A stretch of DNA of 42,889 bases from Pseudobdellovibrionaceae bacterium (lineage in GTDB: Bacteria; Bdellovibrionota; Bdellovibrionia; Bdellovibrionales; JAMPXM01). The notes beneath the pieces were generated by a model that was not told the DNA's origin, did no database searches, and saw only the letters and a program-made list of their open reading frames with translations. The position numbers and the translations under genes were made by a program. Below, piece after piece: positions 8,432 to 17,486 of the stretch (positions are counted from its first letter, which is position 1; every line of letters starts with the position of its first letter). Location of the stretch: assembly GCA_947462815.1 (NCBI GenBank), contig CANHQR010000028.1, forward strand, positions 1 through 42,889, in the 5' to 3' direction.

Positions 8432-9823
8432 ATGACTAATTTTCGCTCATCTTTTCGCTCTTCGTTAAAGCTCGATTTCACCACGCCCTCTCTGCGCAAC
8501 CGATTGCGCCAAAACTTGTGCATATGCACCTTGATCTGCACAACGACGCTCTCGATATCCAACGCCTTGGCCCACGTAACTTCGCCTCATGCCGAAGTTT
8601 TCCCCTCTGAAGCACATTGGGTGTTGGTAGATTCTCAACTTCTTCAGCAGTTGAAACTCGAAGTGGTCGCCATTGAACCCCAGTCGCGCGTCGCCCTGGC
8701 CAAGTTGAAAGGTGCGGATCGAGTGCGCGTTGCCGAAGCCGCACACGATCGCGGAGCATGTGGTGGGCATGAACAGATTCAAGATCTTTCTCCGCAAGCC
8801 ACCTCTCGCGAAGCTGTGAAGTGGGCCAAAGAGATCGCGTTTCCCCAACTCGTCGCCGGACACCGTCGCAGTCTTGAAACATCCGCTCGCACTTCAGCCG
8901 GCCAAGCGTCGCCCGATGAAGCCAAGAATGTGGGCCTTCCCCGCACCCCGCTCGCCGTTGACCCACGCATTGAATCGCTCACGCGGCAAGTTTCCGAACA
9001 AAACATCGAAGAGCAAATTCGCTTCCTCTCTGGTTTCAGCAACCGCCAACATAAGAACACGGCGACAGAACAAGTCGTCATTCAGTTCCGAGATCGTCTG
9101 ATCGCTCAACTCAAAGCCCTTTCCTCAGGAGTTAACCCCTGGAGCTTTGATCTGATCCGCCATCAGAGCACCCCGATGCCGAGTTTGCGCTTGAAGTTTG
9201 AGGGCCAAACGACGGGCCAAGACGTGGTGATCTTGGGCGGACACTTTGATTCCATCAATCAGTCTTGGATGGGAGGCCAAAAAGCACCGGGAGCTGATGA
9301 CAATGCTTCCGGGTCGGCCAACCTCGCCGAAATCGCGCGCTTGATCGCGCAGGCTCCGCGCCTCCAGCGCGACGTCGAGATTTATTGGTACGCTGGTGAA
9401 GAAGGCGGCTTACTCGGAAGTGCCGAAATCGCGAAGGCCGCACAAAGTGCCAAAAAATCGGTTCGCGGTGTTTTGCAACTCGATATGTCCTTACATCCAG
9501 GGAGCGGTCGATTCAAAATTGGCTCCATGACGGACTTCACAGATGCGACTTTGCGCGACGATCTCAAGCGCATCAATACCCTCTATATAGGCGCCGAAAT
9601 CATCGACGATCAATGTGGCTATGGTTGCTCCGACCACGCCAGCTGGCACCGGCATGGATTCCCTGCTGTCATGCCGACAGAGGCCAAAAAGCGAGACATG
9701 AACAAGAACATCCACACCGAAAGAGATGTTTTGAGCGCCAGCTCCGATCTCTCTCATTCGGCTATGTTTGCGAAACTCGGACTCGCCTTTGCATTGGATT
9801 TATCGGGACTTGAGCGCCCCTGA
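8432..9823 (+). CDS. secreted M28-family zinc aminopeptidase
   Basis: 463 residues: a long basic N-region, a hydrophobic signal stretch (about 29-47), a propeptide-like segment to about residue 180, then an M28 catalytic domain. The two-zinc ligands are visible: His271 (GGHFDS), Asp289 (GADDN), Glu324 of AGEEGG (Glu323 being the usual general base), Asp351 (LQLDMS) and His428 (NIHTERD). Cys395 and Cys399 (CGYGCSDH) match the disulfide of Vibrio-type leucyl aminopeptidases. It should remove N-terminal residues from peptides outside the cytoplasm. The ribosome site before the ATG is weak. Confidence 0.9.
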   Translation: MTNFRSSFRSSLKLDFTTPSLRNRLRQNLCICTLICTTTLSISNALAHVTSPHAEVFPSEAHWVLVDSQLLQQLKLEVVAIEPQSRVALAKLKGADRVRVAEAAHDRGACGGHEQIQDLSPQATSREAVKWAKEIAFPQLVAGHRRSLETSARTSAGQASPDEAKNVGLPRTPLAVDPRIESLTRQVSEQNIEEQIRFLSGFSNRQHKNTATEQVVIQFRDRLIAQLKALSSGVNPWSFDLIRHQSTPMPSLRLKFEGQTTGQDVVILGGHFDSINQSWMGGQKAPGADDNASGSANLAEIARLIAQAPRLQRDVEIYWYAGEEGGLLGSAEIAKAAQSAKKSVRGVLQLDMSLHPGSGRFKIGSMTDFTDATLRDDLKRINTLYIGAEIIDDQCGYGCSDHASWHRHGFPAVMPTEAKKRDMNKNIHTERDVLSASSDLSHSAMFAKLGLAFALDLSGLERP

Positions 9824-9882
9824 TTCGTCTCTTTGGCGATCGCCTCGCTCAACACGTGTCGAACAAAATCGGAGAGTTTCTT

Positions 9883-9920
9883 GCTGAGACGTGCGTGAGC
9901 TTTGTCTCAGCTTGAGACGA
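9883..9920 (+). promoter_or_regulatory. two overlapping, mutually exclusive hairpins
   Basis: GCTGAGAC (9883-9890) pairs with GTCTCAGC (9904-9911). The same right arm can instead pair with the TGAGAC that follows (9913-9918) over a three-base loop. The intergenic stretch 9824-10111 holds no other feature that I can see apart from the ribosome site of the next gene. Confidence 0.3.
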
Positions 9921-10111
9921 AGCCTTGGTCACAAATTGGGGCGGAATGTTACTTTTCTTCCCAAACCCTTCTCGTCAGATGCCTCAGATTCAAGCCCGAG
10001 CAAAGGCCCCCTGAAGATTCCGTAAAGTTGCAGAAGCTGTCTTCTGCTCCATTTGCCATTTATCGATAATGAAGAGGAAGGCACGAGACGCGTGCCAGAG
10101 GAGTGAAACCC

Positions 10112-10840
10112 ATGTCTGCGGTACGTCAGCTGAACTCCCCCTTCGAGACCTCTTCTCCATCAAGCGCCGATTCGGCCGTCGACTCGAGTGATGACCTGTT
10201 AAAGGGTCAAAATTACGAACTGAAGTCCCTCGTGTATTTCGTCGACGATGAGCCCGCGCTTCGCGACATCTTTCAAGCGCGCTTCGAGGATCAGTTTTGT
10301 ATCAAAACCTTCGCTTCAGGTTTCGAATTGATCAGTCAACTTTAAGAGGGGCGAGTCCCCCACCCCGAAGTGATCGTAACCGATCTTCGCATGCCGGGAA
10401 TGGATGGAGTGCAAATGCTTGCCACCCTACAAGCTCTCGGAAACGAAATCCCAGCCATACTTCTCTCAGGTAACATCGACAAAGACTCCGCTATTGCCGC
10501 CAACAATCGAGGCTTCTTTCGACTGATTGAAAAGCCATTTGAGCCGAGTCACGTCGAAATCTGTGTCCGAGAACTTCTCCAAGAAGCAAAGATTCGACGG
10601 ATTCGCGACGAAATTCGGGTTCAAGTTCATCGCCTTACGGAGATCTATCAAGCGATGCGCCTTGTCCTCGAAGATCGCTTGCCCAACTTTCAAGAAATCT
10701 TGGACGAAACTCTCATGGAGTCGACGGGCCAACATGAAACGCATCGATTCGAAAAAGTCATTCTCGACATCGAATCGCGTTTGGATGACCTCTTGAAACT
10801 GGAGCGAAGCACCGAACGCTTGCGGAGATCTCGACATTGA
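10112..10840 (+). pseudogene. response regulator interrupted by an in-frame TAA
   Basis: A CheY-like receiver followed by a helical, coiled-coil-like tail of about 80 residues. The frame is open from the ATG at 10112 (GAGGAG site 8 bases upstream) to 10840 except for one TAA at 10343-10345 (codon 78). Receiver residues are all present across the stop: acidic pair in 'VDDEP' (residues 45-46), phospho-acceptor Asp in 'VTDLRMPG' (about 91) and Lys in 'EKPFEP'. There is no frameshift and no decay downstream, so this is either a recent single-base change, a sequencing error or an unusual two-part product. A GTG at 10370 could restart translation but would give a receiver lacking its first strand and acidic pair. 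No DNA-binding or enzymatic output domain is seen. Confidence 0.7.
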
Positions 10841-10873
10841 AGTCGATGGACTGAAATCGTCTCGTGACCTTGA

Positions 10874-13531
10874 TCAAACCGGACCTGATTTCGAAGTTTG
10901 CTGATTTGACTCCGACATTGTGTCTTCCGCACCCATCGCCGTCAGTTGACCGACGACTTCACCTTCGTCATTGAGAAGCTTGAGCTCAAAAGACCATGCC
11001 GTTTGGGCATCCTCGCTCTTTAAATGAACAGCGAACAAATGTGCCGCACGCGCTCTGAGGTCCGTGATCACCGATGTCACACCTGCTGCCTTCCAAGCTT
11101 CGCGCTCCAGGCGCAGATCCTCGAGACTCCAACCCATAGGCTCTTTTCGAACTCCGCCCAATTCCACTTCACTCAATCGCCCCAACTCCACCCAATCACT
11201 CAAGATCTGTAAGGCCTCTTCATCTTGGGCTGTGGACCAAGCCTGGATGAATCGCAACGCCTCAGCTTTCCAGATGCGAGTTAAATCTTGGCGGCGGCGC
11301 TTGAGCTGTTCGGCGGCCTCACGCTGAGCCTGGCCGCGCTCGGCCATCGCATCAGGAATGGCTTCAGGCAGAGACGACGTCAGTTTATTCGCTCGAAGAC
11401 CCTCAGCCTGCTCGCGAAGTTTCGACCACTCTTCAAGCAACGATGAGTCGACCGAACGAATCGTGAGCGCCAAGGCTGTTTCCAGCTCGCGTAGCTCATC
11501 CGTCTTCGCTTGATCGGGAACGGTCTGGGCCAACACCTTATAGACTTCGTTGAGCGAACGAAGCAGAAGCCCCTCGGCGCGCTGCAGATCGTATTCCCGA
11601 ATGTAGTCGTGAAACCCCATACCTTTTTCGAACATTTCGCGAACAAGGCTCTTCGGCCTAATGTTCTCGGTGCCGACCCAGGGGTGAGCATCGGACCATG
11701 CATTAAAATGTTCATAGATAAAATCACGCAAAGGCTTCGGGTACTCGACCTCATCGAGCCGAGCCTGGCGCTCATCAAAATCAACTCCTTCAGCCTTAAG
11801 CTCACGATAAAGCGCATCGCGAGCCCGATCCGCTTGCCGGCGAAGAATGACATCTGGATTTTCACAAATGGACTCACACAAAGTGATCACGTCTAAGGCG
11901 TAAGTCGGGGATGAAAGATCCAACGCCTGTAAGGCATCGATCAACCAAAGCGACAAGCTCTGGTGAAGAGAGAAATCGACCTGCAATTTCCAATGCTCGT
12001 GCAACTTAAAGCGTCGCTCTTTCGCCTCACCGATTTGTTCCAAATCGATGAGGCCACGCTCCACCAGAGAGCGGTAGAGTTCGAAGGCTCGCGCGCGGTG
12101 CTTGCGCTTGGCGGCATCAGTCTCGTGGGATCGTCGAATGAGGGAACGCAAGGAGCGACAGCCATCCTCCTGCTCGCGCGTGAGCACGCTCAGAACCAAA
12201 GCGTGATCCACGCGAAACCGCGACGGCAAGGCCTCAGGCTTTGCCGCTTGCAGCTTCTTGAAACTATCCTCCGTCCACATGACAAAGCCTTTTTCAGGTG
12301 GCTTGGCGCGCACCAGCTTCTTCGCTTTCTTAGGATCAAGCGCCGCCTTGCGATCAAGGCGTATATTTTCAATCACATGCTCGGGAGCTTGAGCGACAAC
12401 GAACCCGTGGGTATCAAAACCGCGTCGACCGGCTCGACCCGCAATCTGATGAAAGTCGCGAGCGCTCAGAATCGCCGTCTTCTCGCCGTCATATTTACAA
12501 AGTTTGGTGAAAAGGACCGTGCGAATGGGAACATTCACACCCACACCCAGCGTGTCGGTGCCGCTGATGACTTTTAAAAGTCCCTCTTGGGCCAATGACT
12601 CCACCAGAATTCGATAGCGCGGCAAAAGTCCCGCATGGTGAACACCGACACCGTGTTTCAGGAATCGCTGCAGATCTTTACCAAAGGGCGAACGAAACTT
12701 TTCGCCACGCAGGCGCTCCAGGATGAGCTGCTTTTGTTCTTTGCTGAGCAAATCCACGCTCATCAAGCTTTGCGCCTCCTCGATAGCCGCCGCCTGAGTG
12801 AAGTTCACCATGTAGATGGGCGCCCGATCTCGAGCGAGAAGATCTTGTAAGCTTTCGTGCAGATGCGTATCCCCTCGATACTCAAACTCAAGATCCACAG
12901 GTCGAACTTCACCCACGACGATTCGGGTAGGTCGCGAGTTCAAGGCCTTCAGTCGCTCCGCAAAGCCTTCCAGATCACCCATGGTCGCCGACATGAGCAG
13001 AAAACGAGTCTGCGGAAGCTCCAAAAGCGGGAGCTGCCATGCGACGCCGCGCTCGCGATCCGCATAATAATGGAACTCGTCCATGACCACGTCATCGACT
13101 CGAGCTCGATGCCCCTCGGTGAGAGCCATGTTCGCCAAAACTTCAGCCGTACAGCAGAGAATGGGTGCCTCGCGATTAACGCTGCCATCACCCGTCATCA
13201 ATCCAACATTCTCGGCACCAAACAGTCGACATAGAGAAAGAAACTTTTCATTCACCAGAGCTTTGATGGGACAGGTGTAGACACTTCGCCGCCCCCAGCT
13301 CATCGAGTGAAAGACCATCGCCTCGGCGACTAACGACTTTCCCGATCCCGTGGGCGTATTGAGAATCACATTGTCACCGGAAAACAGCGCCAAGAGACTC
13401 TCTTCTTGTGCCGGATATAGGGTGAGACCGCGCGCCTGGCACTCCTCCAAAAAGCGCGTGAGCACGACATCGACAGGATCGCCGGAGGAAAGCTCATGAA
13501 ATTGTGGCACACGTCGGAGTAAGGAGGCCAT
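10874..13531 (-). CDS. Ski2-like DExH-box RNA helicase (DUF3516 type)
   Basis: About 885 residues from the ATG at 13531; an in-frame ATG at 13606 would add 25 poorly conserved-looking residues. Superfamily 2 motifs are in order: Walker A 'TPTGSGKS' (about 59-66), 'MDEFHYY', 'SATMGD', 'GVGVNVPIRTV' and 'GRAGRRG'. The long C-terminal half is helical and matches in layout the Ski2-like helicases with a DUF3516 region. It probably unwinds structured RNA for turnover or ribosome-related work in the cytoplasm; the substrate is not shown. It is divergent from the carbonic anhydrase gene. Confidence 0.85.
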   Translation of the reverse strand: MASLLRRVPQFHELSSGDPVDVVLTRFLEECQARGLTLYPAQEESLLALFSGDNVILNTPTGSGKSLVAEAMVFHSMSWGRRSVYTCPIKALVNEKFLSLCRLFGAENVGLMTGDGSVNREAPILCCTAEVLANMALTEGHRARVDDVVMDEFHYYADRERGVAWQLPLLELPQTRFLLMSATMGDLEGFAERLKALNSRPTRIVVGEVRPVDLEFEYRGDTHLHESLQDLLARDRAPIYMVNFTQAAAIEEAQSLMSVDLLSKEQKQLILERLRGEKFRSPFGKDLQRFLKHGVGVHHAGLLPRYRILVESLAQEGLLKVISGTDTLGVGVNVPIRTVLFTKLCKYDGEKTAILSARDFHQIAGRAGRRGFDTHGFVVAQAPEHVIENIRLDRKAALDPKKAKKLVRAKPPEKGFVMWTEDSFKKLQAAKPEALPSRFRVDHALVLSVLTREQEDGCRSLRSLIRRSHETDAAKRKHRARAFELYRSLVERGLIDLEQIGEAKERRFKLHEHWKLQVDFSLHQSLSLWLIDALQALDLSSPTYALDVITLCESICENPDVILRRQADRARDALYRELKAEGVDFDERQARLDEVEYPKPLRDFIYEHFNAWSDAHPWVGTENIRPKSLVREMFEKGMGFHDYIREYDLQRAEGLLLRSLNEVYKVLAQTVPDQAKTDELRELETALALTIRSVDSSLLEEWSKLREQAEGLRANKLTSSLPEAIPDAMAERGQAQREAAEQLKRRRQDLTRIWKAEALRFIQAWSTAQDEEALQILSDWVELGRLSEVELGGVRKEPMGWSLEDLRLEREAWKAAGVTSVITDLRARAAHLFAVHLKSEDAQTAWSFELKLLNDEGEVVGQLTAMGAEDTMSESNQQTSKSGPV

Positions 13532-13698
13532 GCCCCCCCAGTTTGCACGAAATGCTCGATAAGAGCAGCAGAACTCCCAAAGAATCGCCTCGATTCGACC
13601 GGTCATTCGAAAAGAGAGTCTGAGGCAGCGCCTCGTGAGAAACGGGCCGATCCCGACGATTGAAATTCAGGCCCGATTGTGTTGGATTTGCCGGCAAG

Positions 13699-14349
13699 AT
13701 GAACAAAGCCTTGGTCCGCCTCATGATCGGTTTTCGCCGTTTCAAGGATAAGTACTTCCAACACGACGATCCCGAGAACTCCCTCTATCAGCGCTTGGCG
13801 ACTTCCGGCCAAACCCCCAAAACCCTCCTCATTGGCTGCAGCGACTCACGAGTTGACCCCGCGATCCTGACCGGCGCTTCGCCCGGCGAACTCTTCGTCG
13901 TTCGTAACGTCGCCAATCTCGTACCACCTTGTGAACCCTCGGCGGTCGGCTTTCACGGCACCAGCTCAGCTCTCGAGTTTGCCGTGAATAACCTGAAAGT
14001 TGAGAACATCATCGTCCTCGGGCATCGGCAGTGCGGCGGTATCCGTTCGCTCATGAATCAAGATCCGCAACAGCCAGCGAGTTTTGTGACGAATTGGATG
14101 AACATCGCGGCCGAGGCCCGCATACGAGTCGAGCAGCTGTGCCCGGGTGCCGACGAAGAGACACGTTGTCGAATGGGTGAGATGGAGTCCATCAAGGTGT
14201 CGATCAGGAATCTGCGGACTTTTCCCTTTGTTCAAGCCGCCATTCAAGATCGTGGACTGAATCTCATCGGAGTCTACTTCGATCTCGAACAAGGCCGACT
14301 CTGGGAGTTAGATGAGCCCGGTGATCGGTTCCGGCAACTCGAGATCTAG
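13699..14349 (+). CDS. beta-class carbonic anhydrase
   Basis: 216 residues from the ATG at 13699. The zinc site is complete: Cys47-Ser-Asp49-Ser-Arg51, His109 and Cys112 (HRQCGG), with the Asp-Arg dyad of beta carbonic anhydrases. It interconverts CO2 and bicarbonate. The N-terminal 'MIGFRRFKDKYF' is typical of this family and gives a possible alternative start at 13723; an upstream TTG at 13660 is unlikely. The gene ends just before a repeat element in a convergent intergenic space. Confidence 0.92.
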   Translation: MNKALVRLMIGFRRFKDKYFQHDDPENSLYQRLATSGQTPKTLLIGCSDSRVDPAILTGASPGELFVVRNVANLVPPCEPSAVGFHGTSSALEFAVNNLKVENIIVLGHRQCGGIRSLMNQDPQQPASFVTNWMNIAAEARIRVEQLCPGADEETRCRMGEMESIKVSIRNLRTFPFVQAAIQDRGLNLIGVYFDLEQGRLWELDEPGDRFRQLEI

Positions 14350-14383
14350 AGGCCGAGACCTCATAACACGGCTGTAGTTGCAA

Positions 14384-14525
14384 AGTGGGCCACTTCATTG
14401 TGCTCACCCCAACTCGTTTTCCTATCCCTTTCGAACAAGCGCGTATTCGAGCCCATGGAGTGCAGCTTAAGCAATTAGAATAACTTGTGATTTTGGCTCT
14501 TCGAGCACAATCAAAAGGCCCAGCT
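14384..14525. repeat. small palindromic element, copy 1
   Basis: A 142-bp unit between two convergent genes. The left end contains the palindrome AAGTGG-G-CCACTT (14383-14395) followed by ATTGTGCTCACCCC. The right end, read in reverse complement, gives TGGGCCTTTTGATTGTGCTC. The two ends match at about 19 of 24 positions as inverted repeats. No coding capacity. Homologous along its length to the unit at 38866-39008. Looks like a MITE or a REP/BIME-like extragenic element; it reaches the stop of the TPR gene. Confidence 0.75.
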
Positions 14526-14527
14526 TC

Positions 14528-15919
14528 TCAAAGCTGAGTCTTAAACTCAAACAAACAGGGCTTCGCCAAGACACTTCGACAATCATCCACAGCCTGACGA
14601 AGCTGAGTCGACTTCTCCACGAGATCCCCTCGACGAATTCGACTCAACCATTGGCGCGGCGAACTTTCTCCCGTTCGGCGCCATTCGCCCATTTGCAGTC
14701 GCGCATAAGCCACGGCGTACAACCAGCTTTCATCTTCAGACGATAAATTCGGTAAAAACAAACGGTCAAAGCTCTCCGACATGGCAGCCAGCTGAGCAAC
14801 TTGACCGTCAGCCAAAGCCAAAGTCGCCTGCTGGCGCCATCGATCCTTGCTTGCGGGAATCTGAATCGCCAAGTCTTGGGCCTGGACCGACCAGCTCGCA
14901 AGACGAGACAGCTCGCTGGCGGGATGCGCGTAGACTGGGGAGATCCGACTCAACATTCGATAAAACTCAGCGGCGGTAAATGCCTCGCCCTTTTGAAAGG
15001 CCAGCTTCGCTCGCAGAGCGAGTACGTCCTCCTGTGGGAACGGCTGGGCTTCGACCTCACCCAGCAGGAGTCCGGCTTCGAGGATTTGCTGGGCCTCGGG
15101 GACAGCGCTGACCTTACGGAAGAGCTCAGCGAATTCGGTCGCTGCCGTCGAACGAATGGAGCCCGGAGTGGCCGGAAGCCTCTGTAGAGCGGAAATGGCG
15201 AGCTGCATCGCTTGTTGGCGAAGCTCGAGATCTAAGGCGAAGCCGATGAGTTCTCGTAGACTCGCGGGTGACATCCACGCCAAGTCACTGCTCGATGATG
15301 CTTGCAAGCCGACACGACCCCGATTGGCCGAGCTCGCAAGCTCTCGCGTAAGTTGATCCACATCCTTCAAGAGGTCCTTATGTCGACGCGAGTCCCGAGC
15401 CGCACGTAAACGCAAGCGTGCACCTTCGGGGTTCGACCAGAGCTTTTGAAGGGGGTTGATCACTTTTGCGAGCGTGAAATGTGCCTGAAGAGCCGTCCCT
15501 CGATCCAGCTGCACACGAGCGAGCTCGAGCCGCACATCATCTTGATGGGTCAGCTGGAGAGCCTGATTCAATTCAGTTTCGGCTTGAACCAGTTCACCTG
15601 CCTCTTCAGCCAATAGTCCGCGAATTCGGTGCGCTAAAGCTGAACCTCGAAGCGGGGCTCGGCCCGCTCGCTCCTCCGTGAGGAGCACCTCTTTGGACCA
15701 CTTCACTTGTCCATCTTGGGCCAATCGCAGCGCCAATTCGAGTCCTTGAAAATCGTCATAGGATTCCGGCAGTTGCTGCCGAATGGCCGACTGTGCTTCG
15801 CCCACCCCAGCCCCGAACACCAAAACTGAGCAAAGAATTCCCATCAAGACTCGAGGCGATCGAGCGCCTCGGTTCCTTGAACGTCTCTTCAGTACGCAGA
15901 GGTCGACTCGCAAGTTCAT
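14528..15919 (-). CDS. TPR-like protein of the TonB cluster
   Basis: 463 residues with a basic leader and hydrophobic segment (about 24-42, 'MGILCSVLVFGAGVGEAQS'), so exported or anchored in the periplasm. The rest is helical with TPR-like repeats (for example around 85-130, 'RGLLAEEAGELVQAETELNQALQL'). TonB2-type clusters commonly end in a TPR protein that helps the TonB complex act on its receptor; this is the same position, 21 bp after tonB. An AGGGTGAC ribosome site lies before the ATG. The exact role is inferred from position. Confidence 0.65.
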   Translation of the reverse strand: MNLRVDLCVLKRRSRNRGARSPRVLMGILCSVLVFGAGVGEAQSAIRQQLPESYDDFQGLELALRLAQDGQVKWSKEVLLTEERAGRAPLRGSALAHRIRGLLAEEAGELVQAETELNQALQLTHQDDVRLELARVQLDRGTALQAHFTLAKVINPLQKLWSNPEGARLRLRAARDSRRHKDLLKDVDQLTRELASSANRGRVGLQASSSSDLAWMSPASLRELIGFALDLELRQQAMQLAISALQRLPATPGSIRSTAATEFAELFRKVSAVPEAQQILEAGLLLGEVEAQPFPQEDVLALRAKLAFQKGEAFTAAEFYRMLSRISPVYAHPASELSRLASWSVQAQDLAIQIPASKDRWRQQATLALADGQVAQLAAMSESFDRLFLPNLSSEDESWLYAVAYARLQMGEWRRTGESSPRQWLSRIRRGDLVEKSTQLRQAVDDCRSVLAKPCLFEFKTQL

Positions 15920-15940
15920 GTCACCCTACTCCCTTCTGCA

Positions 15941-16579
15941 TCACTGCAACTCAAACCGCATCTTCTGCTTCAACCAACTCGCGACGGCCTGACCCGAGGC
16001 CATCGCCGGCTCAAACCGCCAAGTTCGAACTGCCTCTCGGGCGGCCGCATCGAAGACACCGGGCGGCTCGGCCTGCAACACGCGAATCTCTTCCGGTACA
16101 CCGCCCGCGCTCACGAGGATCTCTAAGACAACATAGCCCGAGACGTTTTTCTCTCGAGCCGAGCTCGGGTATTGTGGTTCAGTTCGCTGTGATACACGGG
16201 CGGCACGCTCGACCGCCGACTTTGCCATAGCCTTCGATGCTCCAACCTGGCCTTGGCCACCATCCTCAGCGAATCCGCCGCCAACATCGGCCCCTCCCTC
16301 ACCAAAGCCCTTGAGACTTGAACTGACTTGCGGCTTGAGGTCAGGAAGGTTCTGCGGAAGCTGGACCTGCCTGGACTTCGGGGGCTCCGGCGGTGCCCGC
16401 AGTACTTCTGATACGGGCACCAGTTTTTTGTGTGAGGGCGGCGCCGAGGGTTTTGATCTCAAAAAACTTGGCGAAACTGGCCGAAGCCCTGAGCTCAACG
16501 CCAAAAAGCCCGCCACGCCGATGATCCCCATCAGTGCCGCGACGAACTTTGTACTCTTGCTGTATGGCCAACGTTTCAT
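15941..16579 (-). CDS. tonB: TonB energy-transducing protein
   Basis: 212 residues: short cytoplasmic basic start, one N-terminal membrane helix (about 13-32), a Pro-rich periplasmic spacer ('PPEPPKSRQVQLPQNLP'), a Gly-rich stretch, and a C-terminal TonB domain ('PQYPSSAREKNVSGYVVLEILV...' to 'WLKQKMRFELQ'). It carries proton-motive force from ExbB/ExbD to the receptor in the outer membrane. The ATG at 16579 has an AAGGAAAG site and starts 7 bp after the stop of the preceding gene; a longer frame to 16606 overlaps that gene and is less likely. Confidence 0.9.
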   Translation of the reverse strand: MKRWPYSKSTKFVAALMGIIGVAGFLALSSGLRPVSPSFLRSKPSAPPSHKKLVPVSEVLRAPPEPPKSRQVQLPQNLPDLKPQVSSSLKGFGEGGADVGGGFAEDGGQGQVGASKAMAKSAVERAARVSQRTEPQYPSSAREKNVSGYVVLEILVSAGGVPEEIRVLQAEPPGVFDAAAREAVRTWRFEPAMASGQAVASWLKQKMRFELQ

Positions 16580-16586
16580 TCTTTCC

Positions 16587-17486
16587 TTAAGAGCGAGCGA
16601 TCGCAATAAAGAGTCCCGTGACCGCTAAGCCCAAAAGCGCCAACCAAAACAAGGGAATCCAACCTGCCGCGTGGTCCGCAAAGCTCGCCGCCATCGTAAG
16701 GTCCGAGCGTTTGGTGACACTGTCGTACACAAACGCGGAGAGCGAATCCAAAACAGCGCCGGACTTCAAGGCTTTGAGCATCGCCGGTTCAGCGGCTGCC
16801 ATTTCTAACCAACCGCCTTTTCCATCCGGGGCAACGACGAAAGTTTGGCCCTCGGCCTCGGCAAAGGCCGCTGTTTGTCCCAGATGAATGACTGAACCCT
16901 GACGTCGGCGGCCTTCGCGATCGAGAAAACTCCCCGCCTCAACGCGAACTTCTCGCGCTTGACGCAAGGTCACTTCCGCACGCTCGACTTCAGACGCAAA
17001 GCCATTCCAAAGATCCGCACTCATCGACTGCAAAGAGGCCGCGTCGCCATGATATTGATCCAGAAACTTCTTAAGTTTCTGACGAGCGGCTTCCATGTGT
17101 GTGCCTTGCAGGTTCTGCTTTTGACGACGGTCGTACTCATCGAGTTTCGCCTTGAGCTCATCGCCTTGAATAGCAAGCTTGGCGCGCTCCGCATCCTGCG
17201 CCTTGCGCTGGCTTTCCATCTCGCGCTTCTGCTTAAATCTTCGTTCCTCGAGCTGTTGAATTTGCCGAGCCATCGCATCGCGAAGACTCACCAACTGAGC
17301 TTCTTCACGAGCTGCAGCTTGAAGCCAGGAATTCTCACCGCTCGTCAAGTTTCGGCTCTCCGTCTGCGAGGCCGCCGTCATCGATCCCAGAGTGAAGATC
17401 GCCACGAAACTACCGCCCACCAAAAACCGAGCCAAGCTGGCTCCCACAGCAACCAAGAGCATTCTGAAATCTCGAAGCGTCATCAT
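16587..17486 (-). CDS. TtpC-like periplasmic coiled-coil protein without channel domain
   Basis: About 299 residues. N-terminal signal/anchor helix (about 12-38), a long coiled coil (about 55-145, rich in Glu, Lys, Gln and Arg), a beta-rich region ('RQGSVIHLGQTAAFAEAEGQTFVVAPDGKGGW') and one C-terminal membrane helix ('WIPLFWLALLGLAVTGLFIAIA'). This resembles the N-terminal half of TtpC, the MotA/TolQ/ExbB-type partner in TonB2 systems, but stops after the first membrane helix, so the proton-channel part is missing. The ATG overlaps the previous stop as ATGA and has an AGGAG site 7 bases upstream. Confidence 0.65.
   Translation of the reverse strand: MMTLRDFRMLLVAVGASLARFLVGGSFVAIFTLGSMTAASQTESRNLTSGENSWLQAAAREEAQLVSLRDAMARQIQQLEERRFKQKREMESQRKAQDAERAKLAIQGDELKAKLDEYDRRQKQNLQGTHMEAARQKLKKFLDQYHGDAASLQSMSADLWNGFASEVERAEVTLRQAREVRVEAGSFLDREGRRRQGSVIHLGQTAAFAEAEGQTFVVAPDGKGGWLEMAAAEPAMLKALKSGAVLDSLSAFVYDSVTKRSDLTMAASFADHAAGWIPLFWLALLGLAVTGLFIAIARS

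Noticed and set aside
10343-10345. recoded stop (selenocysteine or pyrrolysine)
   Set aside because: The codon is TAA, not TGA or TAG, and no matching tRNA or recoding gene is in the window.
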